From Austropuccinia psidii (lineage: Eukaryota; Basidiomycota; Pucciniomycetes; Pucciniales; Sphaerophragmiaceae): a DNA stretch of 64,000 nucleotides. A model generated the notes under the pieces. It saw only the letters and a program-made list of their open reading frames with translations, had not been told where the DNA came from and made no database searches. The stretch is from the NCBI GenBank assembly GCA_023105745.1, contig JALGQZ010000013.1:1647501-1711500 (forward strand), given 5' to 3'. Shown piece by piece: positions 24,031-37,400 of the stretch (positions are counted from its first letter, which is position 1; each line of letters starts with the position of its first letter). The translations under genes were made by a program, and so were the position numbers.

Positions 24031-25057
24031 AGCTCATGTGCCCAATGCTCAGCATTGTGATTCACCCGATTTGCACATGCAAGCTGAGCATGTCATGGTC
24101 AAAAGGTCAGTGTTGAAGTTTTTGGTAAACCCATGCATTAATTCATTGGAAAGCCCACTTCTGAGCACTTCACCAAAGCGTGTGATATGCTGCGCCTGGA
24201 TGAAATGTCATCCAATGCTGTGCCAAATGCTCAGATTGCATGCTTACAAAAATGAAATGGAAATTCCTCAGCATGGTGCATTTGATATTGTTATATAAAT
24301 AGCTCAACAACTGTGCAATTCAAATGTTCAGCCACTGAGCATTTTAATTATGACCCTAAAGCAGACCTGAGCAATGGGTTGACCCAAGTTCATTCTGAAT
24401 TAACTTTTAATACAGCCGCGTGAACCATTGTTCAAACACTGTCCGCACGCCATAATGCTGGTATGCTCACTGTGGTCACCTGTGACCAAATGCGCCATGT
24501 CCTAATGTGCATGGGGAATTTGTGGATTGCACCCACTGTGCACATTCAACAATGCCCTCACAAAAGCCCTCCTGGGCGATTGGGATATTTGATGCAACAA
24601 AGGGGATTTGATTCAGTCTGACAATTCAATCAATTGCAATACTCAGCCAGAAGCCCTTTGTTCCTCTGCCTTACACAGGCATTTCCCTTCTCAGTCACAG
24701 CCAATGCTGAAACTGAGCTTCAATTTTCCCAACACAACTTGAAGCTGAGACTTTGGCAGGTGCTGAAAGGGCTGCAATTGGCTCAGATTCACCATTGTAT
24801 AAAAGAACATGATTGCGCTACATGCCCTCCACCTTGCCCCAGCTCACCAGCTCTTCTAATTCTTGTGTATTTTGCCCTTTGTCTTCCTGCCTTGTCACTC
24901 TTTTCTATTTCACTCCACTAACCCCACTCCCCCTCCTTTTTGCTGTTTGTTTTTCCTGCTTATGCATCCAGAACCCCCCTTCTATCCACATTGTTCGTCT
25001 CCTTCATTTAAAACTTTTGTTGATATTATGCTCCAATATTAATACTAAATTTTCATT
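24031..25057. other. Flank of element A and possible upstream region of next gene relic
   Basis: No gene recognised. The stretch has many short copies of the words CAATGCTCAG and TGAGCA. A TATAAAAG lies at 24798-24805, followed by a pyrimidine-rich, C-rich stretch up to the ATG at 25058, as in a plus-strand promoter and leader. Confidence 0.4.
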
Positions 25058-26480
25058 ATGACTTTCACTCAGACTTTTCAAACCTCACTTCTAGAGCCTT
25101 TCTTTTTTAATTCTGTTTTAAATTTATAAATCATTGTATGTCTTCCTTTTTGTTTCACATGTTACTTTCTATATGGATAATAACATAATTTTTATTTATT
25201 TTGAATGTTGTGCACTATGTGTTCTAAGTGGGGTATCCCCTGCATTTGCTCCTCAACAACAACCGATTCTTGTCATGCTTGCCAACAAGCACACAAGAAA
25301 TGCTTGTTTTTTGTCTGACCCTTCTGACCACGCGGACAGTGGAGTTCCCGCCCAAGATGCCCTTGCAAGGAATCCTGTGTGGTCGACAATGATGAACGTA
25401 TTCCCAAGCAGGAATGGACACTGGGACCCCAAACAGGCAGATGGGAATGCTTCTCGATGATTAGCCCCATGCCCTCAAGTATTGATTTGTCCACCGCCCC
25501 TCCGAGGCCACCATCCAATGGTCAGTTTACTCCTCAACCAGAGCCAAGTGATTATCCAGCTGATGAAGGATGGTGATGGCGAGAGGACATTTGAGCTGGG
25601 GCCAATCATCAGCATGTCTTGTCACCCATGGGATTCAAATGCCAAAGTAAGTTTTCTTTTTCCTCCTCGATTGCTCCTCACGCAATCATACTGACTTTTT
25701 TCCATTACACATGGAACAAAACCCACCAAATCCCCCATGAAAAGACTCACCTGTTCCTCATATGCCTTGCAAGCAAACTCTGTGGCAAACAACTTCAGGC
25801 CCAAGTGGCACCAGATGGTCGGAGGACTTATTCCACAGTAAGCAGCCACTTTTCCCTTTTCTCAGATTAACTTTTGCATCAAGTGAACTGACTTTGCCTC
25901 CTTTTGTAGAACCCTCCCAACACAATGAGCCACCTATTCCACGCCCAAGTCAGCCCTCTGAACCACATGAGGAGGCTTTGGCTCATGGGCCTTAACATGA
26001 GGTGTCTCCCACGCAAGCAATGGAGGAACATTTTGGTTAGTACTTTTCTTTTTTTATCGTTTTCCTGTTTCCAGCTTTCCCTCACCCCTCCTTCATCCAT
26101 CTCCAGCTTGTATGGCTACCCCTGTCTCTCTAATAATCATTGACGATACGCCAGACAGCTGCCCAGCTCCCCCAGAGAGCCCTCCCAGCACCCCCAAGAG
26201 CCCCGGCGCCAAGCTCCCCTCATTCCCACAATGAGGCTTGCCAGCAATGTACTGACTTACAACCAACCTTAATTATTCCTTGAGCCATTGTCCACAAATC
26301 CATTAACCGAATCTTGTTGGAGGATTTCTGATTTCTCCACATGATTCCCTGCATGGATGCAACTCATTGAAATGAGATGCACTGGGAATTTCGGGAGGAA
26401 CTAAACTTCCTTCCTTGGCCAGGCACTGGAAGCCTATCCAAAGGAGGACATCACCAGGATAGTCTCAAGAGTTCTCAAAA
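25058..26480 (+). pseudogene. Multi-copy rust-type gene relic, function unknown
   Basis: From the ATG at 25058 the first exon starts MTFTQTFQTSLLEP and soon hits a stop. Later open pieces include DPSDHADSGVPAQDALAR (near 25315-25365) and MKDGDGERTFELGPI near 25565-25605. A GTAAG donor follows the lysine codon of WDSNAK near 25640-25650. A piece with EPSQHNEPPIPRPSQPSEP follows a CTTTTGTAG acceptor (25910), and the last pieces run to about 26470. Stops and frame changes mark it as a pseudogene. The protein would be Pro/Ser-rich and probably disordered. I recognise the style as a repeated rust hypothetical protein but know no function; transposon cargo is possible. Confidence 0.45.
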
Positions 26481-26879
26481 AAGAAAAAAAAAGTTTTGTT
26501 TTCACTCATTTCCTTTTGTAATACAATCTTTTAAATAAGTTAGTTGTAATAAATAAATGATTTTTTCCATTTTGGTTATATTATTTTTTCCCATGAGCTT
26601 TCCTTTTTTGCCAATGGTGCAAATGAATTTTGTAAGTGCCCCACCAAATTTTGCAGTTAGTATTTCTATGTGTGAACCTCTTTCTCAGAAAATGCGCAAA
26701 TAGTCAGTCACCATTACTGCCTCCTATATTTTCTACTTCTATGGTTCTAAACCATATCAGATCTTAATTGTAAAAATATGAGGGTTACCCGCATGTGAGC
26801 AATCCACCAGAGCTTCATTATTCATGGCCTTTCCTATCATCACATGCTATTAATCTTAGTCATGTATGGAATTTTTTGA
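26481..26879. other. Intergenic, no gene seen
   Basis: AT-rich interval between the gene relic and a minisatellite. A short A-rich run sits at 26478-26492 and I see no further structure. Confidence 0.5.
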
Positions 26880-27290
26880 ATTTTTGAGAGGCTTCCCTGG
26901 TGTAAGGAATTGTCTGAATTGTCGGGAACCTGTACAGGTGTAATGATTTGCATGTGAAGAGTCAAAAGCCTCAACTGGCATAAGGAATTGTTTGAATTGA
27001 CGGGAACCTGTACAAGAATAAAGATTTGCGTGTGAAGCATTGGGAGCAGGCAGAGGGGTAAGGAATTGTTGGAATTGCTGGGAGCCTACCCTGGCGGAAG
27101 GAGTGGCTTGAATTGTTGGGAACCTTTACAAGGGTAAGGATTTGTGTGTACAGAGTTGGGATCCTGGACAGGCGTAAGGATTTGCATGTGAAGTTTTGCG
27201 ATGCTGGAAAAGAGCGGGGATTCATGTGCAAAGAAGAGCAAGTAACCAGGACAAGTGTATGGTGTCATTCCACCATACATGAGCCATTTC
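26880..27290. repeat. Degenerate minisatellite
   Basis: The stretch is built from variants of a half-unit like gtaaggatttgcatgtgaag alternating with ggaattgtttgaattgtcgg and gggaacctgtacaag. I count at least four partial repeats. Because several unit lengths keep phase, open frames on the minus strand repeat motifs such as QILTPVQ and NNSLHQG. These frames look like repeat translation rather than a gene. Confidence 0.65.
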
Positions 27291-27407
27291 AGCCCTTTTT
27301 CATGTGAGCCACCATATAATCCCAATTCCAACCCATCAAAACCCGGTTTATACTGTCCGGTGCCTTGTCACACCCTAACTCCCAGATGCATCCAAATTCC
27401 CTCATTC

Positions 27408-28663
27408 TTATAATTGAGATGAGATTGTATTACTATCCCTGATGTGATAGCCCGCTCCCTTGCCAATCTCATAATAGCCGTTGCTTTTCCACCACATTGT
27501 TTTTGCTAACCTCCTTGAGCATTGTGCAGACATACCCACTAGTGCCGTGCTTTCGTTGTCCGGTGGTGTATCAGTATAATGCACAAATGTACTACTTGCC
27601 CACACTACCTGAATGAGCCCATGACATTTGGATAGATCAATCCAAAAATGCTTATTAGGGAAAATCAATCTTGCCCCTGTACACCACTTTGTTGCATCTC
27701 TTTGGTTTGGCCAGTCCACTTATCAGCTTGAAACCACCATCCCAAATCATACAACAATGCACTCTTATCAAGATGAGATGAGTTTTTGAATCCGTTCATG
27801 GTGAAAGTGAGTGTGGAAGCAAACTCAAATGCCCCATGATTTTCAGACATATCAGCTTCATAGTTGACTTGATCAAAGGACAGAACCCCCAATGACTTTT
27901 AGCAAGTTTGAATCTTTTGAAAGAATTTGTCCCCAAAATATTTTAAGGATTGACCTAGAATGCAACCCACTGATTTAAGATTTGCACCTTGGTTCCATAA
28001 TTCATTTTTTGTGTTTTCAATTTTCCCAAGACTTCCATAAAGACCAAATTGTTCATTCTTTGCGCTGAATTTGCACCACCCAATTTCAAACATAAATTCC
28101 TCCAGTAATGCCCCATTTGTTGCAATCGGTTCAGTGAATTTTCTTTTTTGAAATAAGAATTGTGATAATTAATACCATTGATTAACCTCAATTTCACTCA
28201 TTGTTGTGAATGGTCTGAATTCAACAAGGGCAATGAGTAATCCGGTTGAAGAGAGAATTACCACATGGCCAAAGTGAATGCATTTCATCTGATTGACATT
28301 CACCACCCTCTGAATTTCACTCGGGGTCATATTTGCTGATACTGGCATTGATATTTGTGCTGTCGGTTGAGTGGAGGAAAAAAACTTATTCTTTCAGGTC
28401 GTTTTGGCCTCATTTGTCTTTTGGGAGGTCCCACTATTCCGGAGTGGGTGAGGGATCACTTTGTGTTGAAGCAGACAAGATATCAGATACTGCTTCCTCC
28501 CATTTGAACCTAAGGCCTTTTGAGTCCAGAAGGGTACCCAAAGCCCAATGAGCTTTATTTGGCATAAATCCTTGACTTCCCTGTTGGAACCCACATGGCA
28601 TTGGCTTGATCTAAACTGACTAAAGCCAAATTTTTTCCATGGGGCCCAATGAGGGTGCCACAC
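27408..28663 (-). pseudogene. Probable TET/JBP-like 2-oxoglutarate dioxygenase relic
   Basis: The minus strand reads, in order, IGWCKFSAKNEQFGLYGSLG (27899-28093) and NHGAFEFASTLTFTMNGF followed by SSHLDKSALLYDLGWWF (27665-27892). It continues with GARLIFPNKHFWIDLSK and WASSTFVHYTD, then VGMSAQCSRRLAK (27408-27719). HLD fits the HxD iron ligands, the His in FVHYTD the distal ligand, and the Arg in SRRLA the 2-oxoglutarate contact of a double-stranded beta-helix dioxygenase. TET/JBP enzymes oxidise thymine or 5-methylcytosine in DNA, and in basidiomycetes this family is expanded with transposons. Frameshifts separate the blocks. The assignment rests on motif spacing, not on a database match. 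Confidence 0.5.
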
Positions 28664-29089
28664 AAATGCTAACCCATATATATATTTATATATATATGCT
28701 GAGAATAAGTGAGAAACTCACACTTTCCTTCCTCACCCTGCCCCTTTCCCACAAGTTCCCTTTTATGCTTCTTTCCTTTTTTAGTGAATTGCATGCTTGC
28801 ACAGGAAGATGAAATGAAACCAAAGGTTAGTGAATGTTGTTTGAATTATTAATTTCACCTAAATTTGATTTTGCTCAATGAATGTTTTTTAATTGTGGCT
28901 AAAAATGAAAGATTACATCTGACTTTTGCAAATTGGCGATCTCAAGCACCTTAACCTGAAAAATGCAGCGGATACTGCATTATTCAATTTGATATATTAA
29001 TATTCCAATTCAATGCTGTTCAAATCCAACCATGTGGAATATTGAAAGCACGCGCAAATGCAATATGCACTCCCCTGTGGATCCCTAAT
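28664..29089. other. Intergenic, no gene seen
   Basis: Contains a short TA dinucleotide run at about 28674-28700 and otherwise AT-rich sequence. It may be an intron-like or spacer part if the dioxygenase relic and the gene relic to its right were once one gene. Confidence 0.4.
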
Positions 29090-31549
29090 CATCTTAGTCC
29101 TCTATAAGATAACCAGTGCCATTTGGCCTATTATTTGGTTTTATGACTTCCCACAATGCCCCTGCATGTGCTAATTGCAGGAACATCTGCCTTACTGAGT
29201 TTGTGTCTTGTCTGAGTATTCTCAATGGTGTATGCAGGCATTCCTCTGTACAAAGATAGTTATTATTGGTATTCATACTGAAGCATCTGGGCAGTCGTAG
29301 GATAGATAGTCACAATTATTAAATTCATAAATAACTTTCTAAAATTAAATTACAATCTATTGGTAAACAGTTAATCTAAAACGGTTAAATCCTGGTTGTA
29401 AGTTTAGCTGACCTGAGTAAAGTCAATGTGACCTCATCACTTGAACCAAGATTGTGCTTCTCCACCCAGTAATCACTGAATTCTAATACCAAGCATAATG
29501 CAAATTCAAATCTAAGAGGTACAGTGGGGTTAAAAGACTCCGATGAGAAGAAACTCTTATTTAGTAAATTCCATATATACTTCTTAGTACATAGCCACAC
29601 CAGCTCTACTAGAGTTTTACCTTCTGAAAGTCTTTTGGAAATGTCAATGAGTGATAAAGCCCCTTTCACCAATTCTCCAGTCATCTGAGCATACCATCAA
29701 ACCACAAACCCCGCTGCACAGAATGCCACTAATATACCATAGCGAATTCAATTTATTCCAAGATTCTTGTGACACATCAAAAGATCTTTGATGGCCTCAT
29801 TTTTTTCAAGCTCGTGAGTTTGCCTTAGGATGCCATAGACTTTGACCTTTGTATGTGCATGTAACATGTTGTACGCAATCATCAAATGGCTAACTGTATC
29901 CATTAGGTCCTCCAGGCTCTTGTGCGGCTTTGTCAATCTCTCATTGTCAGCCCCGCCACCTTCAATGCTAAGTTGTGTAGCACATTGCTTCAATTTACTC
30001 AAGCAGGAGGCAAGGTATTCAACTGCTCCCTGTTTGAGTCCAAGAGGATTGGTCGAATTTGACATTTGTGCCACATATGGCTTGGGTGCAATCACATTGT
30101 ATGAGACTAAACTAATGGATTCAAACATAACACTTGCCCAAAAATGTTTAATTGGATTGGCGGGGTAAAGAAGGCTCTGAACCATTTTGAAGAAGGAGTG
30201 TTCAGATTTTGGAAGATTATCTGAAGGTTTTGCTGATTCATTCATCAATTTGAGATTCCAAATGTTATTAAAAAACGCTTCTGTTTCTGTTGGCTTAAAA
30301 AAATCTAACCCTATATATTGCAATTTATATCACAAGTCAACAGCCAATAATCATTTATCATGCAAAAAGATAAAACTCACCTGAAATCTCAAGCTCCTCA
30401 CGCCAGGCCAACATTTTAAGCTCTCGGTTACTGATAACCTTAATACCAACAGGCAGGAATGTATGAGCATTATTTGTGGGTAAATTGTCCCATCAATTGT
30501 CATATATACTATTGATATTATTAAGCCCCCTTTTCCATGATTCTTGATTAATATTGCAATTATAAGTGAAAAGGTCTCCAAACTCTTCAAAGTGGGAGAA
30601 AAATATTCCTTGAAAATTAGGCAAGGATGACACTTTGGGCTCAGGGCCTGGCATTATATCAGTCATATGTTGACCCAATGTATCATGTTTAATTGTCTCC
30701 CTTTCTTGAAAGGATTGAATATTTTGAGGAGAGGTAACAGGGGTTTCATCATGGATTGCTTCATTTAGTATGGGGGGCTTTCAGTATGCTGAATTTCATT
30801 ATCAATATGGTCCACATCAACATTGATCATTTCATCACCTTGCTCCCAGGAATCATTTGAGGCTTCAAAGGTATGGCGTTTTTTGTTGTTTTGTTTTGTG
30901 GCATGTATATTTGGTATTTTTCCTAATCCTTCTCCTGGAACTCCAATTGACACTTGAGATCCTTCAGGTAGAGATTCTCCCACCTCCACACTTATCCATA
31001 TATTGTAAGCAGCCATTTTTAAAAAAAATTTATTGCAATAGTAATAGACTTATGGCTCAAATCAATTTTGAGGATTCTAATTTCTTCAGCAACCTTTTGA
31101 AATACATAATCAGGAATTTTACTTAAATTTTGAATTTTTTCCAGCCTTGGGATTGTTTGAGAAACTTTTGAGACAAATTGTTCCTTTGATATAATTTCAA
31201 CCTTGCCACTGAATATTATTTCATCTTGCCCAGCATCTTCTGTTGGTGAACAAGGTTCAACAGTCTTTCCTTCTGATAGATTTTAAAATAAGGTTTTTGA
31301 GAGCTTGGAGGCTGAGATGAGAGAAAGGCTATGACACAATATCAGGTTTTGAGAGATTCCAAATATTCAGATGGATGCGTACTCACATTCTGGAAGAATG
31401 GGTGGATCTTGATTATTTTAATGTGACTGGCTCTCTACTTCAATGCCTAATTCATGACTACTGACCATATCAGAGATTACACTTCCACTCTCTGGGGCTG
31501 AAGTTCTTTGTTCATGGAATTCAGTTGAATTTCCCGGGGTTTGGGGCAT
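29090..31549 (-). pseudogene. Multi-exon gene relic, function unknown
   Basis: The minus-strand reading starts at the ATG at 31549 (MPQTPGNSTEFHEQ), with a probable intron near 31390. It continues EGKTVEPCSPTEDAG and IISKEQFVSKVSQTIPRL near 31140-31260. Pieces follow at 30765-31016 and 30493-30678. An intron lies at about 30315-30378, with GGTGAGTT at its start and ATATATAG at its end. The longest exon is at 29748-30323, an aliphatic, helix-like stretch with SLLYPANPIKHFW. Two more pieces lie at 29385-29684 and 29094-29276. Stops interrupt several pieces. The family is not known to me by function. It lies upstream of, and on the same strand as, the dioxygenase relic, so the two may be one long former gene. 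Confidence 0.45.
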
Positions 31550-31819
31550 AGCAGAGGTAGTTCATTAAGTAAATAGATGGTGACAAGTTGATTGATAACT
31601 TGATTGAAAATTGTAGAATAAAAAGATCAAAATTGAAGAAAAAAGGCAGGAGTTCTGAAAGTGGTGCAAGCAAACTAATTTCAAGATCACTGATTCTTTT
31701 TTAGGTAATATCAATATTGAAGAATCTTGGAAAGCTTTAAAGAAGTTAAACATCAATGCAAATCAGTTCAATAGTTGGTGAAATTTCTAGAAAAAAAATT
31801 TTGGAACCACAAGATCACC
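31550..31819. other. Left flank of element B
   Basis: AT-rich, with no gene supported. The bases AAAAG at 31820-31824 directly abut element B. Confidence 0.5.
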
Positions 31820-31824
31820 AAAAG

Positions 31825-34267
31825 TGTCAGGTTTGTCTATGAAAATCTTGATAATAGTAACAATATCAAGAGTACTATGCCTGTCATCAGTAGAAAAATA
31901 TGATATAATAAAATATTATAACCAAAAATTTAAATATAATTATTGAAAATAATTATATAAAAAATAAATTTAACCATTATTATATAAAATAATAATACAT
32001 AAAATATAATAATCATAAGAAATTATGATTATTCTATTATTGTTATAGTCACTGACAGTTATAACAATAAGAAGTGTAAAGGTCTTAATGCGACAATTAA
32101 ACATGGAAAATATAAATATTCAACCACTTATAAATGATATTTAAATATTATTTTTAAAACACACACTGTGCAGAAATAATTCTTATAGAAATATTCTATA
32201 TAAAAACAACTAATAATAGATAAAAAAAGATATAGAATTTTAGGGAAAAGTTACTTATAATGTTTATTTAATACAACAAGTCAAAACACAACAGTTATTA
32301 TATTAGATAATAATTATAAGTTAAAAACACGCCAAAAATCAATATTTTAAAAGATAAAACAACTTTTTATAATAAAAAATATGATTAAAGAGTTTTTGAG
32401 AGGAGTTTGTGGATTCTAAAAGATATTTTAAAGACAATAATTTCATAAAATAAAATGTATTATAGGTGATTACAACAATAATCTAATTTCTATGATTTTA
32501 ATTCTTTAATTTAAGATCTATAAATAATAAAATACTTAAGAATTACTTTAATAATAAGATTTTATATATAACAAAACTTTACCTGTTTAAATGTCTAATA
32601 TAATTGGGTTTATAATTGATTATGGACAAAAACAGTGATGAAAGGACTCTTTTTATGTCTACAGAGCAGCTGTCATGATTCATAATAGATATAGTGCGCA
32701 TGCTCAGGTCAAAACTGAAAAACCATGCTTAAAATAAGGTTCTTAACTTAATATAACTTAATTTTAATTCCAATTTAAATTTACCAGTGTTATTCTTAAC
32801 TCCAAGTAAGTTTAATCCTCATTTAAGTTAATTGTATTAGGTTTTAATATAAAATAAGTTTATTTATATTAAAGTTAATCACATGAACAGCTTAAAAATA
32901 GCGTTTCAAGCAGAAATATCTTAAACTCAATTTTTAATTAATTTTTAAAGAAATCTTAATTTTCTTTAAGTATAATTAAAAGAGTAAATTTCCAGACTAA
33001 TTACCCAGGAGATATGTTTATAAGAGATACTTAAAATTTTATTTAAACATAGATAATATTAAATTGTAAGCTGTGTGAAAATTTCAAGCCAATTCATTAA
33101 GAATCGGATTTTTAATTAAGTTTTGAAGTTATTGCTATTTTTCCACATAAAATAGCAATACACACTAAACCTTAGCTTTTGATAAGGTTTTAATGCTTTC
33201 AACCTTAAAGATTTAAGCTTATTTAAGCTTTGACAGGTCTCAAAACTTTAATTTCAAGCCTGCAGATTGGGATTTACCCTTTGGCAGCTTCAAATTCCTG
33301 TCCAAATTAGGTTAAAACCAGTTTAAACTTGAAGGTTGGATCAAAGTTTAATCTTAAAACTTAGATAAGGTTGAAAATCCTCCAATACAGGTGGAAAACC
33401 TTAATTTAATCATTGCAGATCCAAAAAATTGGGTACCCCAGCTCTATTTGGTCTTTTTCCTTTGTCCCACCTTTTTGTGTGGATTTTGCCCTTTTATTTA
33501 TTTAAAGCCATACCATGGCTTTAAACCCTTTTAAATTGAGCTCACACAGGATTTACATTCTGTATGGCAAATCCTTAGTGAATTCAGTAAATATACACCA
33601 CACCTCAATTTTAACTAAAATTTTGGTAAGTTTGCATTAATCTTACGCAACTTTAAATTTAAGCTTATTTAAGCTTAAATTTAACAATTTTAAAATTGCA
33701 GATCCAAAAAGTTGGGTACCCAAGCTCTGTTTGGTCTTTTTCCTTTGTCCCACCTTTTTGCACGGGTTTTGCCCTTTTATTTATTTAAAGCCATACTATG
33801 GCCTTAAACCCTTTTAAATTGAGCTCACGCAGGGTTTACATTCTGTATGGCAGATCCTCAGCCAATTCAGTAAACTTACACAACACCTCAATTTTAACTA
33901 AAATTTGGTAAGTTTGCATAAACCTTATGCAGCTTTAAATTTAAGCTTATTTAGGCTTAAATTTAAAAAAATTAAAATAAATTTTAAAAAAGTTACATTA
34001 GTACTGTGAGATTCTTAACTCTTCCAATAACATAAGAAATAAGCCCTTTTTGGTATAAAACCCTATGGGTGTACCCTAGGTCATTTTTGGTGTAGAGTCC
34101 AAAAATGACATAATATTTATAACTTTGCTTATCCAAGAAAAATTTATACTTATTTTTCTTATTTTTTATTTTAAATTCAATTGAAAAGTATTTTGAAGAC
34201 TAAATAAACTGTATATAAACTCATTTGAGGCCTTATGGGTATGTTATAAATACCTCACAGGCTCACA
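31825..34267 (-). repeat. 3' LTR of element B, with internal tandem duplication
   Basis: 2443 bp, about 260 bp longer than the partner LTR. The extra length is a direct duplication: the block starting TTGCAGATCC at 33413 starts again at 33696, a period of 283 bp. The outer end reads TGTCAGG instead of the family TGTAAGG. Confidence 0.88.
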
Positions 34268-34403
34268 TTCCCTACCACCAACAAATAATTGTACCACAAT
34301 TTTCCTTTAGTAGTATACCCCCAGGTTAATTGGGCGGGTATCATCCACTGTCCAACCTCTTTACTTATACTTTCAAGTATGCAAAGCACACAATTCAGAT
34401 ATC

Positions 34404-37400
34404 TTATTGAGGGATTGGTCTTTTCTCATTTCTGAATCTTCTGCGAAGCTTTTGGGAATCAGTTATCTTGTCTGCTACAATCCATTCATCTGCATGTTGT
34501 GGACTTCTGTACCTGACCAAGTATTCTCTTTCATTTTTTCCCCTAAGTCTTCTTTCTTTCAAGACTTTTAGTCTTTTTTTCTCTTCACTTGGATCAAGTG
34601 GAGGTACTTCTAAGGGTGTTTCATTTCTCAAAACAAATAATTCCACATCACTTGAAGTGTAATGCTTTACCAGACTAACAGGAAAAGTTGGATTTTTTTT
34701 CCAATTCCCTGGACATTCTACCTGTACTGCATTTGTCTCATGAAGGGCTTTAATAATAAATGGTCCTGCAAAGGAACATTTCAATTACTTTGGACCTTTA
34801 ATACTATTGAAGTTCAAGTTTGAAACTAATATCAAGTCCCCTACTTTGAATTCTGGGGTTTTATGACTTTTGTCCCATTTCTGTTTAGCATATTCAAAGG
34901 CATCATTCATGCTTTGATTTGAATGATTCCTTACTTTATCAAGAAATAACTTAAAGCTTGAAGCAGCTGGATGAATATCAACTAAATCTTTCTTCAAAGT
35001 AGGAACTGGAAGCTTAGGGTTCCATCCTTTTTCCAACATTGAAGGAGTTTTCCTTGTTGAAGCATTGATGGAGTTCTCTTGGGCTAATTCCAATGGTGGT
35101 CTAAGAGTACACCAATAATGGGTAAAGTCATCAGAATCTTTAAACTTCAGGCCATAAGCACAAAGTCTTCTGATCATGTCCTCAATGGTATGTATCATTC
35201 TTTCTGCTCACCCATCTGTTTATGGATGGTATGCTGTTGAGAATGATAATTTTGTACCCAAAGGCTTATGTAAATTGGTCCATAAGGCTGATTTGGGGTT
35301 TGGGTCTCTATCACTAATGATATTTTTAAAAAGATCAGTTTGAGATATAGCTCTCTTCCAAATTAAAAGAGCTGTATCCATAGCTGTGTCATCTTTATGA
35401 CATGGTAAGAACATTGGTGTTTTTCTATATCTGTCTACAATGACAACACATGCATTGTAACTTTTATCACCTCCAGGTGGTAAGGTGTTTACCCAATCAA
35501 TATGAATCACTTCCCATGGGGTACTTGGTTCTTGGATATGCATCATCAAACCAAATCTTTTCCAGTAACTTTATTGGCTTTCTGGAATCCATAACAACTA
35601 TGACAGTACACAATGACATCTTTTCTCCAAGATGGCCACCAGGCACATGTCTTAATTCTTTCCATTGTTCTGTCTTCTGAAAGATGTCCATAATAAATGT
35701 TATCATGACATTATAGCAGTATTGTGTTAATTAACATTCTACTACACAGGACCATGACACATGTGTGTTTAGATATATGATATAAAATACCATCAAATAA
35801 ATGGAATCTCCCATTGTCATAAGATGTTTTGCAAATATTGTCCAAAGAATTAGCCGAAGCTGCATCTTTGATCTCTTTCAAGTAGAGAAGTAAGAATATG
35901 ACAATTCTTATGCAGCCTGTAGCTTTCTCTAGCTTCTTCAAAAAATTGTGTCCCAACATCTGTGTTTTAACTCTTTCAATTGGAATTTGAGGCTCTGCAC
36001 CTGTGGGAACATAGGCAGGATTGTCAGGTGTATTGGGTAATGCCCATCTACTCAAGCCATCAGCATTATTGTGAATATTTCCAGCTTTATGTACTATGGT
36101 CATATTCCCTCTATACTCCTGTATAGAAATCTGCCATCTTAACATGTGTCTGTTTGGAGTTTTCATGCTAAGAAGTGATTTTACTGCATTACAATCAGTA
36201 ATTACTTCAAACACACTACCATCAAGATAATAATGAAGTTTTTCCAGAGCCCATACAAGGCAAAGGAATTCCATTTGGCTGGCTCCATATCTGGTCTCAG
36301 TAGGTTTGATTTTTCTTGAAATAAAACAAATTGGACCTTCATAAGGTTTGTCATTGACAATTTGAACTTGATGAAGAGCTTCAACTAGGCCCTCACCACA
36401 TGCATCAATATACAGCTTGAAAGGAAGTTTCCAGTCTAGAATCAGTAATGGTGGTGCATTGGTCAAGGCATATCTGATTTTTTCATATGCTTCAATCCTC
36501 TCCTGTGTCATTTTAAAGACAGTTTGTTGGTCACAAATTCTGTACAATGATCTGGCATGGATTGCAAAATCTTTAGGGTGTTGCCTGTAATAACTGGCAA
36601 ATCCTAAGAAAAACATCATTTCTTTTTTGTTCTGGGGCATTTGTTTCAGTAAAACTGCAGCCACTTTGTTTTTATCAACATCAAGGCTCAGTCCTGAGAC
36701 TACATGTCCTGAAGCTTTCAGCTCATGAAACCCAAAATCACAATTTTTAAGAGAAATTTTCATGTTCACTTGAAGAATTTTCTTAAGTATTAATGAAAGT
36801 CTCTCTAAATGCAATTGCCAAGTTTCTGAAAAAGTTATAATGTAATCAATATAAATGATTAACCATCCCTCTGATAATTCATGTGGGAATATGGTGTTCA
36901 TCATCCTTTGATAGTGAGAGGGTGCATTTTTAATGCCAAAAGGCATCCTCAAGTATTCATAAATACCACAATGAGAAATAATCCTCAATAATTTCATAGC
37001 ATGAGGTGTTAAGAAATTCTGAGGGAAACATTTAAGAGCTTCCATAGAAGTGATAAACTCTTCTTTGGATATTTAAGTAAAAGTCTCATGGATTCTAGGA
37101 ATTGGATACCTATCTGGAATAGTGTAAGTATTCAATGCTGTAAAATCACCAACCATCCTTCATTTATCATTATGCCAAGTAATGATTACAGGAGTTGGGA
37201 CTTCTACTTCTTCTTCATTGTGTCCAACCTTTCTAAGAACTCCCAGTTTCATCAGTTCATTAATATAATTTTCTAATTCCTCTCTGGCCCTAGGGCTAGC
37301 TGGGTAAGCTGGTCTTCATAAAAGTTGAGGGTAAGGTCTTTCCACATTAAGCATAATGTCCACTTCATGGCCTTTGATAGCCCCAAGTGGTTCATTATCA

